From Actinomycetota bacterium (GTDB lineage: Bacteria > Actinomycetota > Actinomycetes > Propionibacteriales > Propionibacteriaceae), in the NCBI GenBank assembly GCA_020161795.1, contig JAIUOR010000051.1:92681-156680 (forward strand): a stretch of 64,000 nucleotides of DNA, given 5' to 3'. The translations under genes and the position numbers were made by a program. How positions within the stretch are numbered: position 1 is the stretch's first letter; each line of letters begins with the position of its first letter. Below are positions 25,251 to 35,062 of the stretch, piece after piece. Below the pieces are notes generated by a model. The model had not been told where the DNA came from. It saw only the letters and a list, made by a program, of their open reading frames with translations, and made no database searches.

Positions 25251-27927
25251 CGTTCTCCTCCCCGGCCGGTGTGGCTACCACCGGGCCTGGTTCGTCCGAG
25301 TCAACGGTACCTTGCGAATTCGGCGTCGGGCCAGCTTCCTCCGGAGGGGACGCCGGTGAGGACGGCAGTTCGCCGCTCGATTCCGGGTTCAGCGCGATCA
25401 CCGCCACGGCGTCCTCGTCCGCCACGCCGACGAACTTCACGCCCATCGTGTCGCGTCCCTTGGCAGGCACCTCCGCCACAGCGGAGCGGATGATCTGGCC
25501 GCTGACCTTGATGGCGATCACCTCGTCGGATTCCTGCACCACCAGGCCGCCGACCAGCGAACCGCGATCCTCGTTGAGCTTCATCGCCTTGATGCCCAGG
25601 CCACCGCGACCCTGCTGCCGGTACTCCGAGACCGCGGTCCGCTTGGCGAAGCCGCCGTCGGTCACGGTGAAGACGAACCGGTCGTCCTCGGGCATGTCGG
25701 CGCCGATCACGGACATCGACAGCAGCGCGTCGCCGGGCCGGAACTTCATGCCGGTGACGCCCGAGGTGGCCCGTCCCATCGGACGCAACTGCTCGTCGTC
25801 GGCCGCGAACCGGATCGCCTGGCCCTTGCGCGAGACCAGCAGGACGTCGTCCGCGGCGCTGCACAGCGCGGCGCCGATCAGCTCGTCGTCCGGCTCGCGG
25901 AAGTTGATCGCGATCACGCCCGCCTGGCGCGGCGAATCGTAGGAGCGCAGCTCGGTCTTCTTCACCAGGCCGTTCTTCGTTGCCAGCAGCAGGTAGGGCG
26001 CGTCGTCATAGGCCCGCAGGGTCATCACCTGGGCGATCCGCTCGTCCGGCAGGAAGGAGAGCAGCCCGGCGACGTGGCCGCCCTTTGCGTCGCGGCCGGC
26101 CTCGGGCAGCTGCCACACCTTCGATCGGTAGACCCGTCCCATGTTGGTGAAGAACAGGATCCAGTGGTGGTTGGTGGTGGCGAACAGGTGCTCCACCTCG
26201 TCGTCGGTACGCAGGGACGCGCCCCGCACGCCCTTGCCGCCCCGCTTCTGGGTGCGGTAGAGGCTGGACGCGGTGCGCTTGGCGTAGCCGCCGTGGGTGA
26301 TCGTGACGATCATCTCGTCGTCGGGGATCAGGTCCTCGTCCGACAGGTCGCCGTCCGCGGCGATGATCCGGGTACGGCGATCGTCGCCGTACTTCTCCAC
26401 GATCTCGGCCAGTTCGGTGGAGATGATCTGCCGCTGCCGCTCCTCGTTGGCGAGGATGTCCTTCAGGTCGGCGATCAGGATCTCGTACTCGGCGAGCTGA
26501 TCGACGATCTTCTGCCGTTCCAGCGCGGCCAGCCGGCGCAGCTGCATGTCCAGGATCGCGGTGGCCTGCAGGTCGTCGATCGCCAGCAGATCCTTCAGGC
26601 CCTCGCGGGCCTCCTCGGTGGTCTTCGAACGGCGGATCAATGCGATCACCGCGTCGAGCTGATCCAGCGCCTTCACCAGGCCGCGGTAGATGTGCGCCTT
26701 GGCCTCGGTCTCCTTCAGCCGGAACGCCGTCCGCCGCTGGATCACCTGAATCTGGTGCCGCACCCAGTGGCTGATGAACTGATCCAGGCGCAGCGTGCGC
26801 GGCACGTCGTCCACCAGGGCGAGCATGTTGCAGCCGAAGGTGTCCTGCAGCTGGGTGTGCTTGTACAGGTTGTTCATGACCACCCGCGGCTGCGCGTCCC
26901 GCTTCAGCACGATCACCAGGCGCTGGCCGGTGCGGCTGGAGGAGTCGTCGCGGATGTCGGCGATGCCGGTGAGCTTGCCGGACTTCACCAGTTCGGCGAT
27001 CTTCACGGCGAGGTTGTCCGGGTTGCACATGTAGGGCAGCTCGGTGACGACCAGGTTCGTCCGTCCGGCGCGATCCTCTTCGATGTCGATCACCGCGCGC
27101 ATCACCACCGAGCCACGGCCGGTGCGGTAGGCGTCCTCGATGCCCTTGCGGCCCACGATCAGCGCGCCGGTCGGGAAGTCGGGGCCCTTGATCCGCTCCA
27201 TGGCGGCCTCGAGCAGCTCCTCCTTAGTGGCCTCCGGGTTCTCCAGGTACCACTGGACGGCCTCGGCCACCTCGCGCAGGTTGTGGGTGGGGATGTTGGT
27301 GGCCATGCCGACCGCGATGCCGGTGGAACCGTTGACCAGCAGGTTCGGGAACCGGGCCGGCAGCACGGTCGGCTCCAGTTCCTTGTTGTCGTAGTTGGGC
27401 TTGAAGTCGACGGTGTCCTCGCCGATGTCGCGCACCATCTCCATCGCCAGCGGGGCCATCCGGCACTCGGTGTACCGCATCGCCGCGGCCGGGTCGTTGC
27501 CCGGGGAGCCGAAGTTGCCCTGCCCGGCCACCAGCGGTGCCCGCATCACCCAGTGCTGCGCCAGCCGCACCAGGGTGTCGTAGATCGCGGAGTCGCCGTG
27601 CGGGTGGTAGAGGCCCATCACGTCGCCGACGATCCGGGAGCACTTGTTCCAGCCCCGGTCGGGACGGTAGCCGCGGTCGTACATCGCGTAGATCACCCGG
27701 CGATGGACGGGCTTGAGCCCGTCGCGGACGTCGGGCAGCGCGCGTCCCACGATCACGCTCATCGCGTAGTCGAGGTAGGAGCGCTGGATCTCGACCTGCA
27801 GGTCGATCTCCTCGACCTTGCTCAGGGTCGGCGCCAGACCGGTGTCGACCACCGCGTCGGCGCCCTCGCCGTCAAGCGCGGGGCCGTCCATCGGATCGTT
27901 GGGGCCGTCGATCGGGGTGTCGCTCAT
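25243..27927 (-). CDS. gyrA: DNA gyrase subunit A
   Basis: About 894 residues. The N-terminal breakage-reunion domain holds the catalytic tyrosine in [10 protein letters not shown] near residue 153, and the quinolone-determining region reads [10 protein letters not shown] with the serine typical of sensitive enzymes. The coiled-coil tower ([12 protein letters not shown]) is followed by a six-bladed beta-pinwheel with GyrA boxes near [10 protein letters not shown] and the equivalent [10 protein letters not shown]. An N-terminal extension of about 35 residues and an acidic tail of about 60 residues are unusual additions. With GyrB it introduces negative supercoils. It starts 112 bases after gyrB, a spacer filled by a repeat. 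Confidence 0.97.
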   Translation of the reverse strand: MSDTPIDGPNDPMDGPALDGEGADAVVDTGLAPTLSKVEEIDLQVEIQRSYLDYAMSVIVGRALPDVRDGLKPVHRRVIYAMYDRGYRPDRGWNKCSRIVGDVMGLYHPHGDSAIYDTLVRLAQHWVMRAPLVAGQGNFGSPGNDPAAAMRYTECRMAPLAMEMVRDIGEDTVDFKPNYDNKELEPTVLPARFPNLLVNGSTGIAVGMATNIPTHNLREVAEAVQWYLENPEATKEELLEAAMERIKGPDFPTGALIVGRKGIEDAYRTGRGSVVMRAVIDIEEDRAGRTNLVVTELPYMCNPDNLAVKIAELVKSGKLTGIADIRDDSSSRTGQRLVIVLKRDAQPRVVMNNLYKHTQLQDTFGCNMLALVDDVPRTLRLDQFISHWVRHQIQVIQRRTAFRLKETEAKAHIYRGLVKALDQLDAVIALIRRSKTTEEAREGLKDLLAIDDLQATAILDMQLRRLAALERQKIVDQLAEYEILIADLKDILANEERQRQIISTELAEIVEKYGDDRRTRIIAADGDLSDEDLIPDDEMIVTITHGGYAKRTASSLYRTQKRGGKGVRGASLRTDDEVEHLFATTNHHWILFFTNMGRVYRSKVWQLPEAGRDAKGGHVAGLLSFLPDERIAQVMTLRAYDDAPYLLLATKNGLVKKTELRSYDSPRQAGVIAINFREPDDELIGAALCSAADDVLLVSRKGQAIRFAADDEQLRPMGRATSGVTGMKFRPGDALLSMSVIGADMPEDDRFVFTVTDGGFAKRTAVSEYRQQGRGGLGIKAMKLNEDRGSLVGGLVVQESDEVIAIKVSGQIIRSAVAEVPAKGRDTMGVKFVGVADEDAVAVIALNPESSGELPSSPASPPEEAGPTPNSQGTVDSDEPGPVVATPAGEENGD

Positions 27928-27950
27928 CTGTTGCGTACCTTCTTCTATCG

Positions 27951-28020
27951 GTCATCCCCGCGAAGGCGGGGATCTCGAGTCTTCAGTTGTGGGGGAGATT
28001 CCCGCCTTCGCGGGAATGAC
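27951..28020. repeat. REP/BIME-like inverted repeat pair in the gyrB-gyrA spacer
   Basis: GTCATCCCCGCGAAGGCGGG (27951-27970) and its near-complement GCGGGAATGAC end (28010-28020) are arms of a 70-bp inverted pair: 25-base arms with three differences. Each arm is itself palindromic (CCCCGC-GAAG-GCGGGG and TTCCCGC-CTTC-GCGGGAA). It fills most of the 112 bases between gyrB and gyrA. The motif is a widespread intergenic repeat type. A degraded copy seems to lie inside ligD (58382-58404). Confidence 0.75.
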
Positions 28021-28039
28021 GAAGAGGGGTCGGGAACAC

Positions 28040-30058
28040 CTACACGTCGAGGAAGCGGACGTCCTTGGCGTTGCGCTGGATGAAGCCGCGGCGCTGTTCG
28101 ACGTCCTCGCCCATCAGGATGGTGAACATCTCGTCGGCGGCCGCGGCATCGTCCAGGGTCACCTGCAGCAGGGTGCGCTTGTCGGGATCCATCGTGGTGT
28201 CCCACAGGTCGCCGGCGTTCATCTCGCCGAGGCCCTTGTAGCGCTGGATCGGGTTGTTGGTCGGCGCCGGCAGCTTCTTGCCGGCCGCGATCCCGGCGTC
28301 GCGCAGCGCGTCCCGCTCGGCGTCGGAGTAGGCCAGTTCGTGCGGGGCGTTCGTCCAGCGCAGTCGGTACAGCGGCGGTTGGGCCAGGTAGACGTAACCG
28401 CCGTGGATCAGCGGCTTCATGAACCGGAACAGCAGGGTCAGCAGCAGGGTGCGGATGTGCGCACCGTCCACGTCGGCGTCGGCCATCAGGACGATCTTGT
28501 GGTAGCGCAGCTTGTCGATGTCGAAGTCGTCCTGCACACCGGTGCCGAGCACGTTGAAGATCGCCGAAACCTCGCGGTTCTGCAGGATCTTGTCCAGCCG
28601 GGCCTTCTCGACGTTCAGGATCTTGCCCCGGATCGGCAGGATCGCCTGGGTGCGCGGGTCGCGTCCACCCTTGGCCGAACCGCCGGCGGAGTCACCCTCG
28701 ACGATGAAGACCTCGCACTCCTTGGGCTCGGTGGAGGAGCAGTCGGCCAGCTTGCCGTACTCCCCCGCCCCGTTCAGCAGGCCCTTGCGGGAACGGGCCA
28801 GATCGCGCGCCTTGCGGGCCGCGACCCGGGCCTGGGCGGCGGCCTGCGACTTGCGGACGATGTCCTTGCCCTCGGACGGGTTCTTCTCCAGCCAGTCGCC
28901 CAGCAGGTCGTTGACCACCCGCTGCACGAAGGAGCGCGCCTCGGTGTTGCCCAGCTTGGTCTTGGTCTGGCCCTCGAACTGCGGCTCGCCCAGCTTCACC
29001 GAGATGATCGCGGTGAGGCCCTCGCGGATGTCGTCGCCGGAGACCCGATCCTCCCGCTTCTTGATCATGCCCCAGGCCTCGCCCCACTTGTTCACCGTGT
29101 TGGTGAGCGCGGCGCGGAAGCCCTCCTCGTGGGTGCCGCCCTCGTGGGTGTTGATGGTGTTGGCGAAGGTGTGGACGCTCTCGTTGTAGGAGGTGTTCCA
29201 CTGCATCGCCACCTCGAGGCTCATCTGGTCGTCGACCGCGTCGATGGCGATCACCGACGGGTGGATGACGTCCCTGGAGCCGGTGAGGTACTTGACGTAG
29301 TCGATCAGGCCGTCGGCGTACTGGAAGGTCTGCTCCCGGACGGTCTCGATCTCGTCGGTCTCGGGGTTGTCGGCATGCTCGGGACGCCGGTCGATCAGGG
29401 TGATCGACAGCCCCTTGTTGAGGAAGGCCATCTCGCGGAACCGGGTGGCCAGCGTCTCGTAGGAGTAGACCGTGGTCTCGAAGATGGTCGGGCTGGCGTA
29501 GAAGGTGACCGTGGTGCCGGTGCCCTCGGCAGGCTCGAGCTGGGCCAGCGGGGCGTCCGGATCTCCCAGGGTGAAGGACTGGCTCCACCGGTAGCCGTCG
29601 CGCCGGACGTCGGCGGTGAGGCTGGTGCTGAGCGCGTTCACCACCGAGACGCCCACGCCGTGCAGGCCTCCGGAGACCTTGTAGCCGCCGGTGCCGAACT
29701 TGCCGCCCGCGTGCAGCTTGGTGAGCGCCACGGTGAGCGCCGACATCTTCTCCACCGGGTGCTCGGCGACCGGAATGCCACGGCCGTTGTCGGTGACGCG
29801 GATGCCGCCCTCTTCCAACAGCTCGACGGTGATGGTGTCGCAGTAGCCCGCCAGCGCCTCGTCCACCGCGTTGTCGACCACCTCGTAGACAAGGTGGTGC
29901 AGGCCGCGTTCACCGGTGGAGCCGATGTACATGCCGGGCCGCTTGCGGACGGCCTCCAGGCCTTCCAGGACGGTGATCGCCGACGCGTCGTAGCTGCCTT
30001 CGGCAACGTGAGCGGCTTCCGCGGCACTGGCCGCGGTTGCGGTTGGCTCTTGTGTCAC
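28040..30058 (-). CDS. gyrB: DNA gyrase subunit B
   Basis: About 672 residues. The N-terminal GHKL ATPase has [13 protein letters not shown] and [15 protein letters not shown]. The transducer domain follows, and the TOPRIM domain carries [15 protein letters not shown] and the acidic metal site in [16 protein letters not shown]. The C-terminal tail ends in [17 protein letters not shown]. It supplies ATP-driven strand passage for gyrase. The GTG at 30058 has only a weak ribosome-binding sequence. TAGACT on the coding strand (30131-30136) is a possible -10. Confidence 0.97.
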   Translation of the reverse strand: MTQEPTATAASAAEAAHVAEGSYDASAITVLEGLEAVRKRPGMYIGSTGERGLHHLVYEVVDNAVDEALAGYCDTITVELLEEGGIRVTDNGRGIPVAEHPVEKMSALTVALTKLHAGGKFGTGGYKVSGGLHGVGVSVVNALSTSLTADVRRDGYRWSQSFTLGDPDAPLAQLEPAEGTGTTVTFYASPTIFETTVYSYETLATRFREMAFLNKGLSITLIDRRPEHADNPETDEIETVREQTFQYADGLIDYVKYLTGSRDVIHPSVIAIDAVDDQMSLEVAMQWNTSYNESVHTFANTINTHEGGTHEEGFRAALTNTVNKWGEAWGMIKKREDRVSGDDIREGLTAIISVKLGEPQFEGQTKTKLGNTEARSFVQRVVNDLLGDWLEKNPSEGKDIVRKSQAAAQARVAARKARDLARSRKGLLNGAGEYGKLADCSSTEPKECEVFIVEGDSAGGSAKGGRDPRTQAILPIRGKILNVEKARLDKILQNREVSAIFNVLGTGVQDDFDIDKLRYHKIVLMADADVDGAHIRTLLLTLLFRFMKPLIHGGYVYLAQPPLYRLRWTNAPHELAYSDAERDALRDAGIAAGKKLPAPTNNPIQRYKGLGEMNAGDLWDTTMDPDKRTLLQVTLDDAAAADEMFTILMGEDVEQRRGFIQRNAKDVRFLDV

Positions 30059-30396
30059 TGAGGTTTACCCTTCGGACGTGAGAACGGCCACCAGCTGGCA
30101 AGCAGTGGCGGCTCGGTCAGGAACAGACCAAGTCTAGCGGATGAGGCCCGCCTTCCGGGGGAGCGGAGCCCAGGATTCGGCCCTCAACGGCCCGATTTGC
30201 CGGTGCGGAGCCGCTGGCAGGCCCCCGCGTAGGGGCAGGTACGCCTCCCGGGGGCCCAGACCGTCAAATCGCCGAAGTCGCTGCTCGAGTCAGTGATACT
30301 GACGAACCGGGAAGCCGGCTGCCCTCACCTGCCACGGCAGGTCGAGCCGGAGCCCATCAGCCATGGCCCGGGGCCGCTCGCCGACCGGCAGACCGC
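30059..30396. other. gyrB upstream region and gnd downstream region (no gene)
   Basis: This 338-bp stretch contains the gyrB promoter (a possible TAGACT -10 on the minus strand at 30131-30136; no convincing -35) and, further right, the 3' flank of gnd. A small hairpin GCCCC-N6-GGGGC lies near 30221. No convincing open frame is present. Confidence 0.45.
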
Positions 30397-31854
30397 TCAG
30401 ACCTCGACCTCGGTGTGGTCACCCACCCACAGGGTGTGGAAGGTGCCCGGCTCGTCGACCCGGCGGTAGGTGTGGGCACCGAACAGGTCGCGCTGCCCCT
30501 GGATCAGGGCGGCGGTGGAACGCTCGGCGCGGAGCCCATCGAAGTAGGCCAGCGAGGAGGCGAAGGCCGGCGCCGGGACGCCGTGCAGCGCGGCCTCGGC
30601 GACCACCTTGCGCCAGGCCGGGAGGCCGGTGTTGACGACCTCGGCGAAGTACTCGTCGCTGATCAGCAGCGGCAGGTCGGGGTCGCGCTCGTAGGCCTCG
30701 GTGATCCGGTTCAGGAACTGCGCCCGGATGATGCACCCGCCCCGCCAGATGCGCGCCAGGTCACCGCGCTTGATCGCCCAGCCGTAGAGCTCGGACGCCG
30801 CGGCGATCTGGTCGAAGCCCTGGGAGTAGGCGATCACCTTGGACGCGTACAGCGCCTGGCGCACCTCCTCGATGAAGGCTGCGCGATCCTCGACCTGCCA
30901 GGGCTCGGTGGCTGTGCCGAAGGCCGCGCGCGCGGCCTCCCGTTGCGGCAGCCCGCTGGAGAGCGCGCGGGCGAAGGTCGCCTCGGCGATCCCGGTGATC
31001 GGGATGCCGAGCTCCAGTGCGTTCTGGACGGTCCAGCGTCCGGTGCCCTTCTGACCGGCCTCGTCCACCACGATGTCGATGAACGGCCGGCCGGTCTTGG
31101 CGTCCGTCTGCGACAACACCTCGGCGGTGATCTCGATCAGGAAGGACTCCAGGTCGCCGGCGTTCCATTCCGCGAAGATCTCGGCGAGCTCGGCCGGGGT
31201 CGCGCCGAGGCCCTTGCGCAGCAGATCGTAGGCCTCGCCGATCAGCTGCATGTCGGCGTACTCGATGCCGTTGTGCACCATCTTGACGAAGTGGCCGGCG
31301 CCATCGGGGCCGATGTGGGTGCAGCAGGGCACACCGTCGACCTTGGCGGAGATGTCTTCCAGGATCGGGCCGAGTTCCGCGTATGCCTCGACCGTACCGC
31401 CGGGCATGATCGCGGGGCCGGTGAGCGCGCCCTCCTCGCCGCCGGAGATGCCGGAGCCGACGAAATGCAGCCCGGCGGCGCGTACCGCGGCCTCGCGCCG
31501 GATGGTGTCGGGATAGTGTGCGTTGCCGCCGTCCACGATGATGTCGCCTGGCTCCATCAGCGGCACCAGCGCGTCGATCACGGCGTCGGTGGCCTTGCCG
31601 GCCTGCACCATGATGATGAGCTTGCGCGGCCGCTTCAGGCTGGCGACGAAACCCTCCAACGTCTCGGACGGGACGAACGCACCCTCCGACCCATGCGCGG
31701 CGATAACCTCCTCGGTACGCGCCCAGGTGCGGTTGTAGACCGCCACGGTGTAGCCGTGGTGGGCGAGGTTCCGCGCCAGATTGCTCCCCATCACCGCCAT
31801 CCCCACCACACCGATGTCGGCGGTGGCGGTGGTGTCGGAAACCGGTGTGGTCAT
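30397..31854 (-). CDS. gnd: 6-phosphogluconate dehydrogenase, decarboxylating
   Basis: About 485 residues, the long form of the enzyme that oxidatively decarboxylates 6-phosphogluconate to ribulose 5-phosphate in the pentose phosphate pathway. The NADP-binding fold starts with IGVVGMAVMGSNLARNLA. The substrate loop is GSGISGGEEGA and the catalytic lysine is in HFVKMVHNGIEYADMQ. The C-terminal all-helical domain is complete and ends in GDHTEVEV. GAGGAG six bases before the ATG at 31854 fixes the start; a start at 31905 would add a poor N-terminus. A LacI-type palindrome lies in the divergent promoter region. Confidence 0.95.
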   Translation of the reverse strand: MTTPVSDTTATADIGVVGMAVMGSNLARNLAHHGYTVAVYNRTWARTEEVIAAHGSEGAFVPSETLEGFVASLKRPRKLIIMVQAGKATDAVIDALVPLMEPGDIIVDGGNAHYPDTIRREAAVRAAGLHFVGSGISGGEEGALTGPAIMPGGTVEAYAELGPILEDISAKVDGVPCCTHIGPDGAGHFVKMVHNGIEYADMQLIGEAYDLLRKGLGATPAELAEIFAEWNAGDLESFLIEITAEVLSQTDAKTGRPFIDIVVDEAGQKGTGRWTVQNALELGIPITGIAEATFARALSSGLPQREAARAAFGTATEPWQVEDRAAFIEEVRQALYASKVIAYSQGFDQIAAASELYGWAIKRGDLARIWRGGCIIRAQFLNRITEAYERDPDLPLLISDEYFAEVVNTGLPAWRKVVAEAALHGVPAPAFASSLAYFDGLRAERSTAALIQGQRDLFGAHTYRRVDEPGTFHTLWVGDHTEVEV

Positions 31855-31928
31855 GGTCGCTCCTCGTTTGGTCGCTCTCGGCTGTCGATGCAGTCCAGGA
31901 ACCAATCAACCAGCCCAGCGGCGAGGGA

Positions 31929-31950
31929 GCAACCGGTTGCCCATGGTTGC
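31929..31950. promoter_or_regulatory. LacI/GalR-type operator between gnd and the sugar kinase
   Basis: GCAACCGGTTGC (31929-31940) is a perfect 12-bp palindrome with a central CG step, typical of LacI-family operators. A third half-site GGTTGC follows at 31945-31950. The site lies in the 314-bp divergent spacer, 75 bases from gnd. The rest of the spacer shows no open frame. The regulator is not encoded nearby. Confidence 0.5.
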
Positions 31951-32168
31951 CCGCGCCTGGCCCGGGCCTCCAGGCTCCCGAGAGCGACGGCAAGGGCCTC
32001 GCCGACCACTCGGCCGGGTCGCTCCGTCGACTTTCAGCCGCGCCTTCGCGCCCCCCGGACGGGCGAACGCCGACATCGCCGCGCGGCGCAATGGCGTAGC
32101 GGGCACGCGGGTTTGCTGAGAGCATCGGATCAGGCCAGACCGACCCTTTGCTCAATGAGGTGAGAGCC

Positions 32169-33242
32169 ATGCAGTTCCGTGAAGACGCGCAATGGTCCTT
32201 GGTCGTTCCGACCAGCATGGGCGTCCGGTTGACGCCGGATGCCGGCCAGAGCGTTCATACCTCCGGCCGGTTCATGCTGGAGGCGACCTCGGCCGAGAGC
32301 AATGTCGCCAGCATCTCTTCCTCCCTTGGCCTGCCGGCGAAGGTGCTGACCCGCTTCGTGGCGGGCAGCCCGATCTCGTCGCTCATCAAGGCCAACCTGC
32401 GCGCCCGTGGCCTGGCGTACGAAGGCCCGGACGTACCGCAGGGCGGCGCGTGGGGCTACCGGCATCAGATCAACATCGCCGACTCCGGCTACGGCAACCG
32501 CGGCCCACGGGTCTGGAACGACCGGGCCGGCGAGGTGGGGTGCACGCTCGCCGTGGCCGACTTCGACACGGAGCGGCTGTTCGGTGCCGAAGGGGTGTCC
32601 ATCCTGCACCTCTCCGGGCTGATCGCGGCGCTGTCGCCGCAGACCAGCACACTCTGCATCGAGCTCGCCCGGATCGCCAAGGCGCACGGCACCGCGATCA
32701 GCTTCGACCTCAACTACCGTGCCTCGTTCTGGAACGGCCGGGAAGAAGAGCTGCGCTCCGCTTTCGGGGAGATCGCGAGCCTGGCCGACATCCTGATCGG
32801 CAACGAGGAGGACTACCAGCTCGCCCTGGGCATAGCTGGTCCGGAAACCGGCGGCGAGAGCCTCGCCGAGCAACTGGATGCCTTCGCGTTGATGATCGAC
32901 CGGGTTCAGGTGCGGTATCCCGGTGCCCAGGTCTTCGCCAACACGCTGCGTGAGGTCCTCGACGCCAACCGGCATCTGTGGGGCGCCGTCGTGCGCTCCG
33001 GTGACAAGCTGTGCACGGTTGCCCCACGCGAGATCGGTGTGCTGGATCGGATCGGCGGCGGCGACGGCTTCGTCGGCGGTTTGCTCTACGGTCTGCTGCG
33101 CGGCTGGTCGATCGAGGACGCCACCCACTTCGGCTGGGCCAGCGGCGCGTACGCGGTCACCTGCCTCACCGACTACGCCAGCCCGGCCGACGAGGCTGCC
33201 ATCTGGTCGATCTGGGAGGGCAACGCCCGCGTCGTCCGCTGA
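32169..33242 (+). CDS. PfkB-family sugar kinase, 2-keto-3-deoxygluconate kinase-like
   Basis: About 357 residues in the ribokinase/PfkB fold. The C-terminal signature DRIGGGDGFVGGLLYGLL contains the catalytic aspartate, and the mid-domain ISFDLNYRASFW is the motif shared by ketodeoxygluconate kinases. The product likely phosphorylates 2-keto-3-deoxygluconate or a related keto-sugar acid. GAGGTGAGAG precedes the ATG at 32169. Its divergence from gnd across a LacI-type operator suggests joint control of sugar-acid use. The N-terminal 90 residues (to about GGAWGYRHQIN) are consistent with a sugar-binding lid. Confidence 0.8.
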   Translation: MQFREDAQWSLVVPTSMGVRLTPDAGQSVHTSGRFMLEATSAESNVASISSSLGLPAKVLTRFVAGSPISSLIKANLRARGLAYEGPDVPQGGAWGYRHQINIADSGYGNRGPRVWNDRAGEVGCTLAVADFDTERLFGAEGVSILHLSGLIAALSPQTSTLCIELARIAKAHGTAISFDLNYRASFWNGREEELRSAFGEIASLADILIGNEEDYQLALGIAGPETGGESLAEQLDAFALMIDRVQVRYPGAQVFANTLREVLDANRHLWGAVVRSGDKLCTVAPREIGVLDRIGGGDGFVGGLLYGLLRGWSIEDATHFGWASGAYAVTCLTDYASPADEAAIWSIWEGNARVVR

Positions 33243-33272
33243 ACCGGGCCTGATCATCCGGCGGACGTGGGT

Positions 33273-33746
33273 TCAGCCGTAGGTGTCGCGGGGCCCCCGG
33301 CCCGGGACGGAGCGCCGGCCCTTCTTCCAGTTCGGGGCGGTGGGGCCGACGACCAGCACCCGCTCGACGGTTCCCTGGCCGAGCTGGTCGTTGAGCCGGG
33401 CGACCAGTTGCGGCGCGATCTCACGCAGCGAGGTGGCCCAGGTGGTCGACTCGGCCCGGATGGTGAGCACCTTGTCGGCGAACGACTCCGGCACCGAGTG
33501 CGCGGCGTTCACCTCCCCCACCAGGGTCGTCCAGCCTCCCAGCAGGTGGTGGAGCTTGACCTCCGTCGACCAGCCCTGGGTGTCGATCACATCCTTGAGC
33601 AGGTCGCCCAGGGGTTCGGGGCCGTCGTTGGCCGGCTTGGCCGACCGCTTCCGCGGGCGGGGCGGCGGGGCGGCATCGCCGCGGGCGGCGCGGGCCACCT
33701 GCCGGGCGACATCCAGCCCCTGCGGATCGTGCTCCGGCGTGCTCAC
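33273..33746 (-). CDS. dciA: DciA-like DUF721 protein
   Basis: A 157-residue protein with the DUF721 core in its C-terminal half ([14 protein letters not shown] and [13 protein letters not shown]). In bacteria lacking DnaC/DnaI, DciA loads or stabilises the replicative helicase. The location directly after recF and the GTGA overlap with it are typical for actinobacteria. The N-terminal 40 residues are basic and disordered, as in homologues. The start is a GTG at 33746. The C-terminus is basic ([17 protein letters not shown]). Confidence 0.85.
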   Translation of the reverse strand: MSTPEHDPQGLDVARQVARAARGDAAPPPRPRKRSAKPANDGPEPLGDLLKDVIDTQGWSTEVKLHHLLGGWTTLVGEVNAAHSVPESFADKVLTIRAESTTWATSLREIAPQLVARLNDQLGQGTVERVLVVGPTAPNWKKGRRSVPGRGPRDTYG

Positions 33747-35002
33747 GACTCGCCCTCCCCGGCCGCGCTGTCCCCCGCCTCGGGTTCGGGAGCGGCGGCC
33801 TGCGAAGCGGGGACGGGGTTGTGCCCGAGCTCCACCGTGTAGTGGCGGCCGCCGAGACTCGCCGGGACGTCGGCGCTCACGGCCGCGGTGATCAGCACCT
33901 GCTCGGCCGAGGTCGCCACCGCCGCGAGCCGATCGCGGCGCACCTCGTCCAACTCGGCGAACACGTCGTCGAGGATCAGCACGGGCTCGACGCCGTCCTC
34001 CCGCAGCAGGCCGAACGATGCCAGCCGGAGGGCGAGCGCCAGCGACCAGGATTCCCCATGTGAGGCGTAGCCACGCGCCGGCAGCCCTGAGAGCGTCAGC
34101 GCCACATCGTCGCGGTGCGGACCCACCAGCGAGAGCCCGCGGGCGATCTCCTCGCCGCGCCGCTGCCGCATCCGTTCCAGCAGCAGCTCACCCAACTCCG
34201 CCCGGGTGAGCTGTGTCACCGCCCTCGGGCCGCCCTCGTCGCCACCGGTCTGTGATTCGGCCCCCGGCTCCGAGAGGTCAGCGGCCGTGGGCAGGGAGGA
34301 CGACTGGTAGGCGGCCTCGGCCAGGTTGCGAGTCGGCGCGATGCCGGCGTAGGAGGCCTGGAGCAGGGGGGTCAGGTCGGCCAGCGTGGAGAGTCGGGCC
34401 TCGACGATCTCTGCTCCGAGTTGGGCCAGCTTCTCGTCCCACACTCCCAGCGTGGATTCAGCATCGGTGCCCCGTGGGCCGCGTCCGGCCAGGGATTTCA
34501 GCAGGGTCGAGCGTTGCTTCAGCACCCGGTCGTAGTCGGCCCGGACGCCCGCCAGCCGCGGCCAGCGAGCAGTGAGCAACTCGTCGAGGAACCGCCGACG
34601 GGAGGACGGGTCGCCCTTCACCACGGTCAGGTCCTCCGGCGAGAACACCACGACGCGGAGCGCCCCCAGCAGGTCGCGCGGGCGTTTCAACGGCGCCCGG
34701 TTCAGGCTGGCGCGATTCGCCTTGCCCGGAATCAACTCGACCTCGAGCAGCAACTGGCGAGGATCGTCCGCCCCGGCCTGGACGCGGGCACGCACCCGGG
34801 ATCGCTCCGCGCCGAAGCGCACCAGCGGGGCTTCGCTCGCGACCCGGTGCGAGCCCAGGGTCGCCAGATACTCCACCGCCTCGACCAGGTTGGTCTTGCC
34901 CTGGCCGTTGGGGCCGGTGAACACCGTGACGCCCGGCTCCAGCGGAACGTCGACCACCGGATAGGACCGGAAGTCGACCAGGTTCAGGTGGGTTACGAAC
35001 AC
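33743..35002 (-). CDS. recF: DNA replication and repair protein RecF
   Basis: About 419 residues, an SMC-like ATPase that helps load RecA at gaps. Walker A is [17 protein letters not shown] near residue 32. The signature region and Walker [14 protein letters not shown], lie near residue 330. Start is a GTG at 35002; the first residues [13 protein letters not shown] match the family. It follows dnaN after 60 bases that hold a short repeat, and overlaps the dciA start. A polar Glu/Gly-rich C-terminal tail extends beyond the usual end. Confidence 0.95.
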   Translation of the reverse strand: MFVTHLNLVDFRSYPVVDVPLEPGVTVFTGPNGQGKTNLVEAVEYLATLGSHRVASEAPLVRFGAERSRVRARVQAGADDPRQLLLEVELIPGKANRASLNRAPLKRPRDLLGALRVVVFSPEDLTVVKGDPSSRRRFLDELLTARWPRLAGVRADYDRVLKQRSTLLKSLAGRGPRGTDAESTLGVWDEKLAQLGAEIVEARLSTLADLTPLLQASYAGIAPTRNLAEAAYQSSSLPTAADLSEPGAESQTGGDEGGPRAVTQLTRAELGELLLERMRQRRGEEIARGLSLVGPHRDDVALTLSGLPARGYASHGESWSLALALRLASFGLLREDGVEPVLILDDVFAELDEVRRDRLAAVATSAEQVLITAAVSADVPASLGGRHYTVELGHNPVPASQAAAPEPEAGDSAAGEGES

Positions 35003-35034
35003 CGGCTCACCCTCGACGCTTCGGCAGCCCCGGA

Positions 35035-35054
35035 CCCTTCGACAGGCTCAGGGA
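35035..35054. repeat. short intergenic repeat in the dnaN-recF spacer
   Basis: CCCTTCGACAGGCTCAGGGA is a palindrome-edged 20-mer (CCCT...AGGG) of a type found scattered in many high-G+C genomes. Its other-frame translation LSLSKG is a familiar shadow peptide. It sits in a 60-base spacer within what should be a continuous dnaN-recF transcript. No function is known. Confidence 0.5.
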
Positions 35055-35062
35055 TCCGGAGG

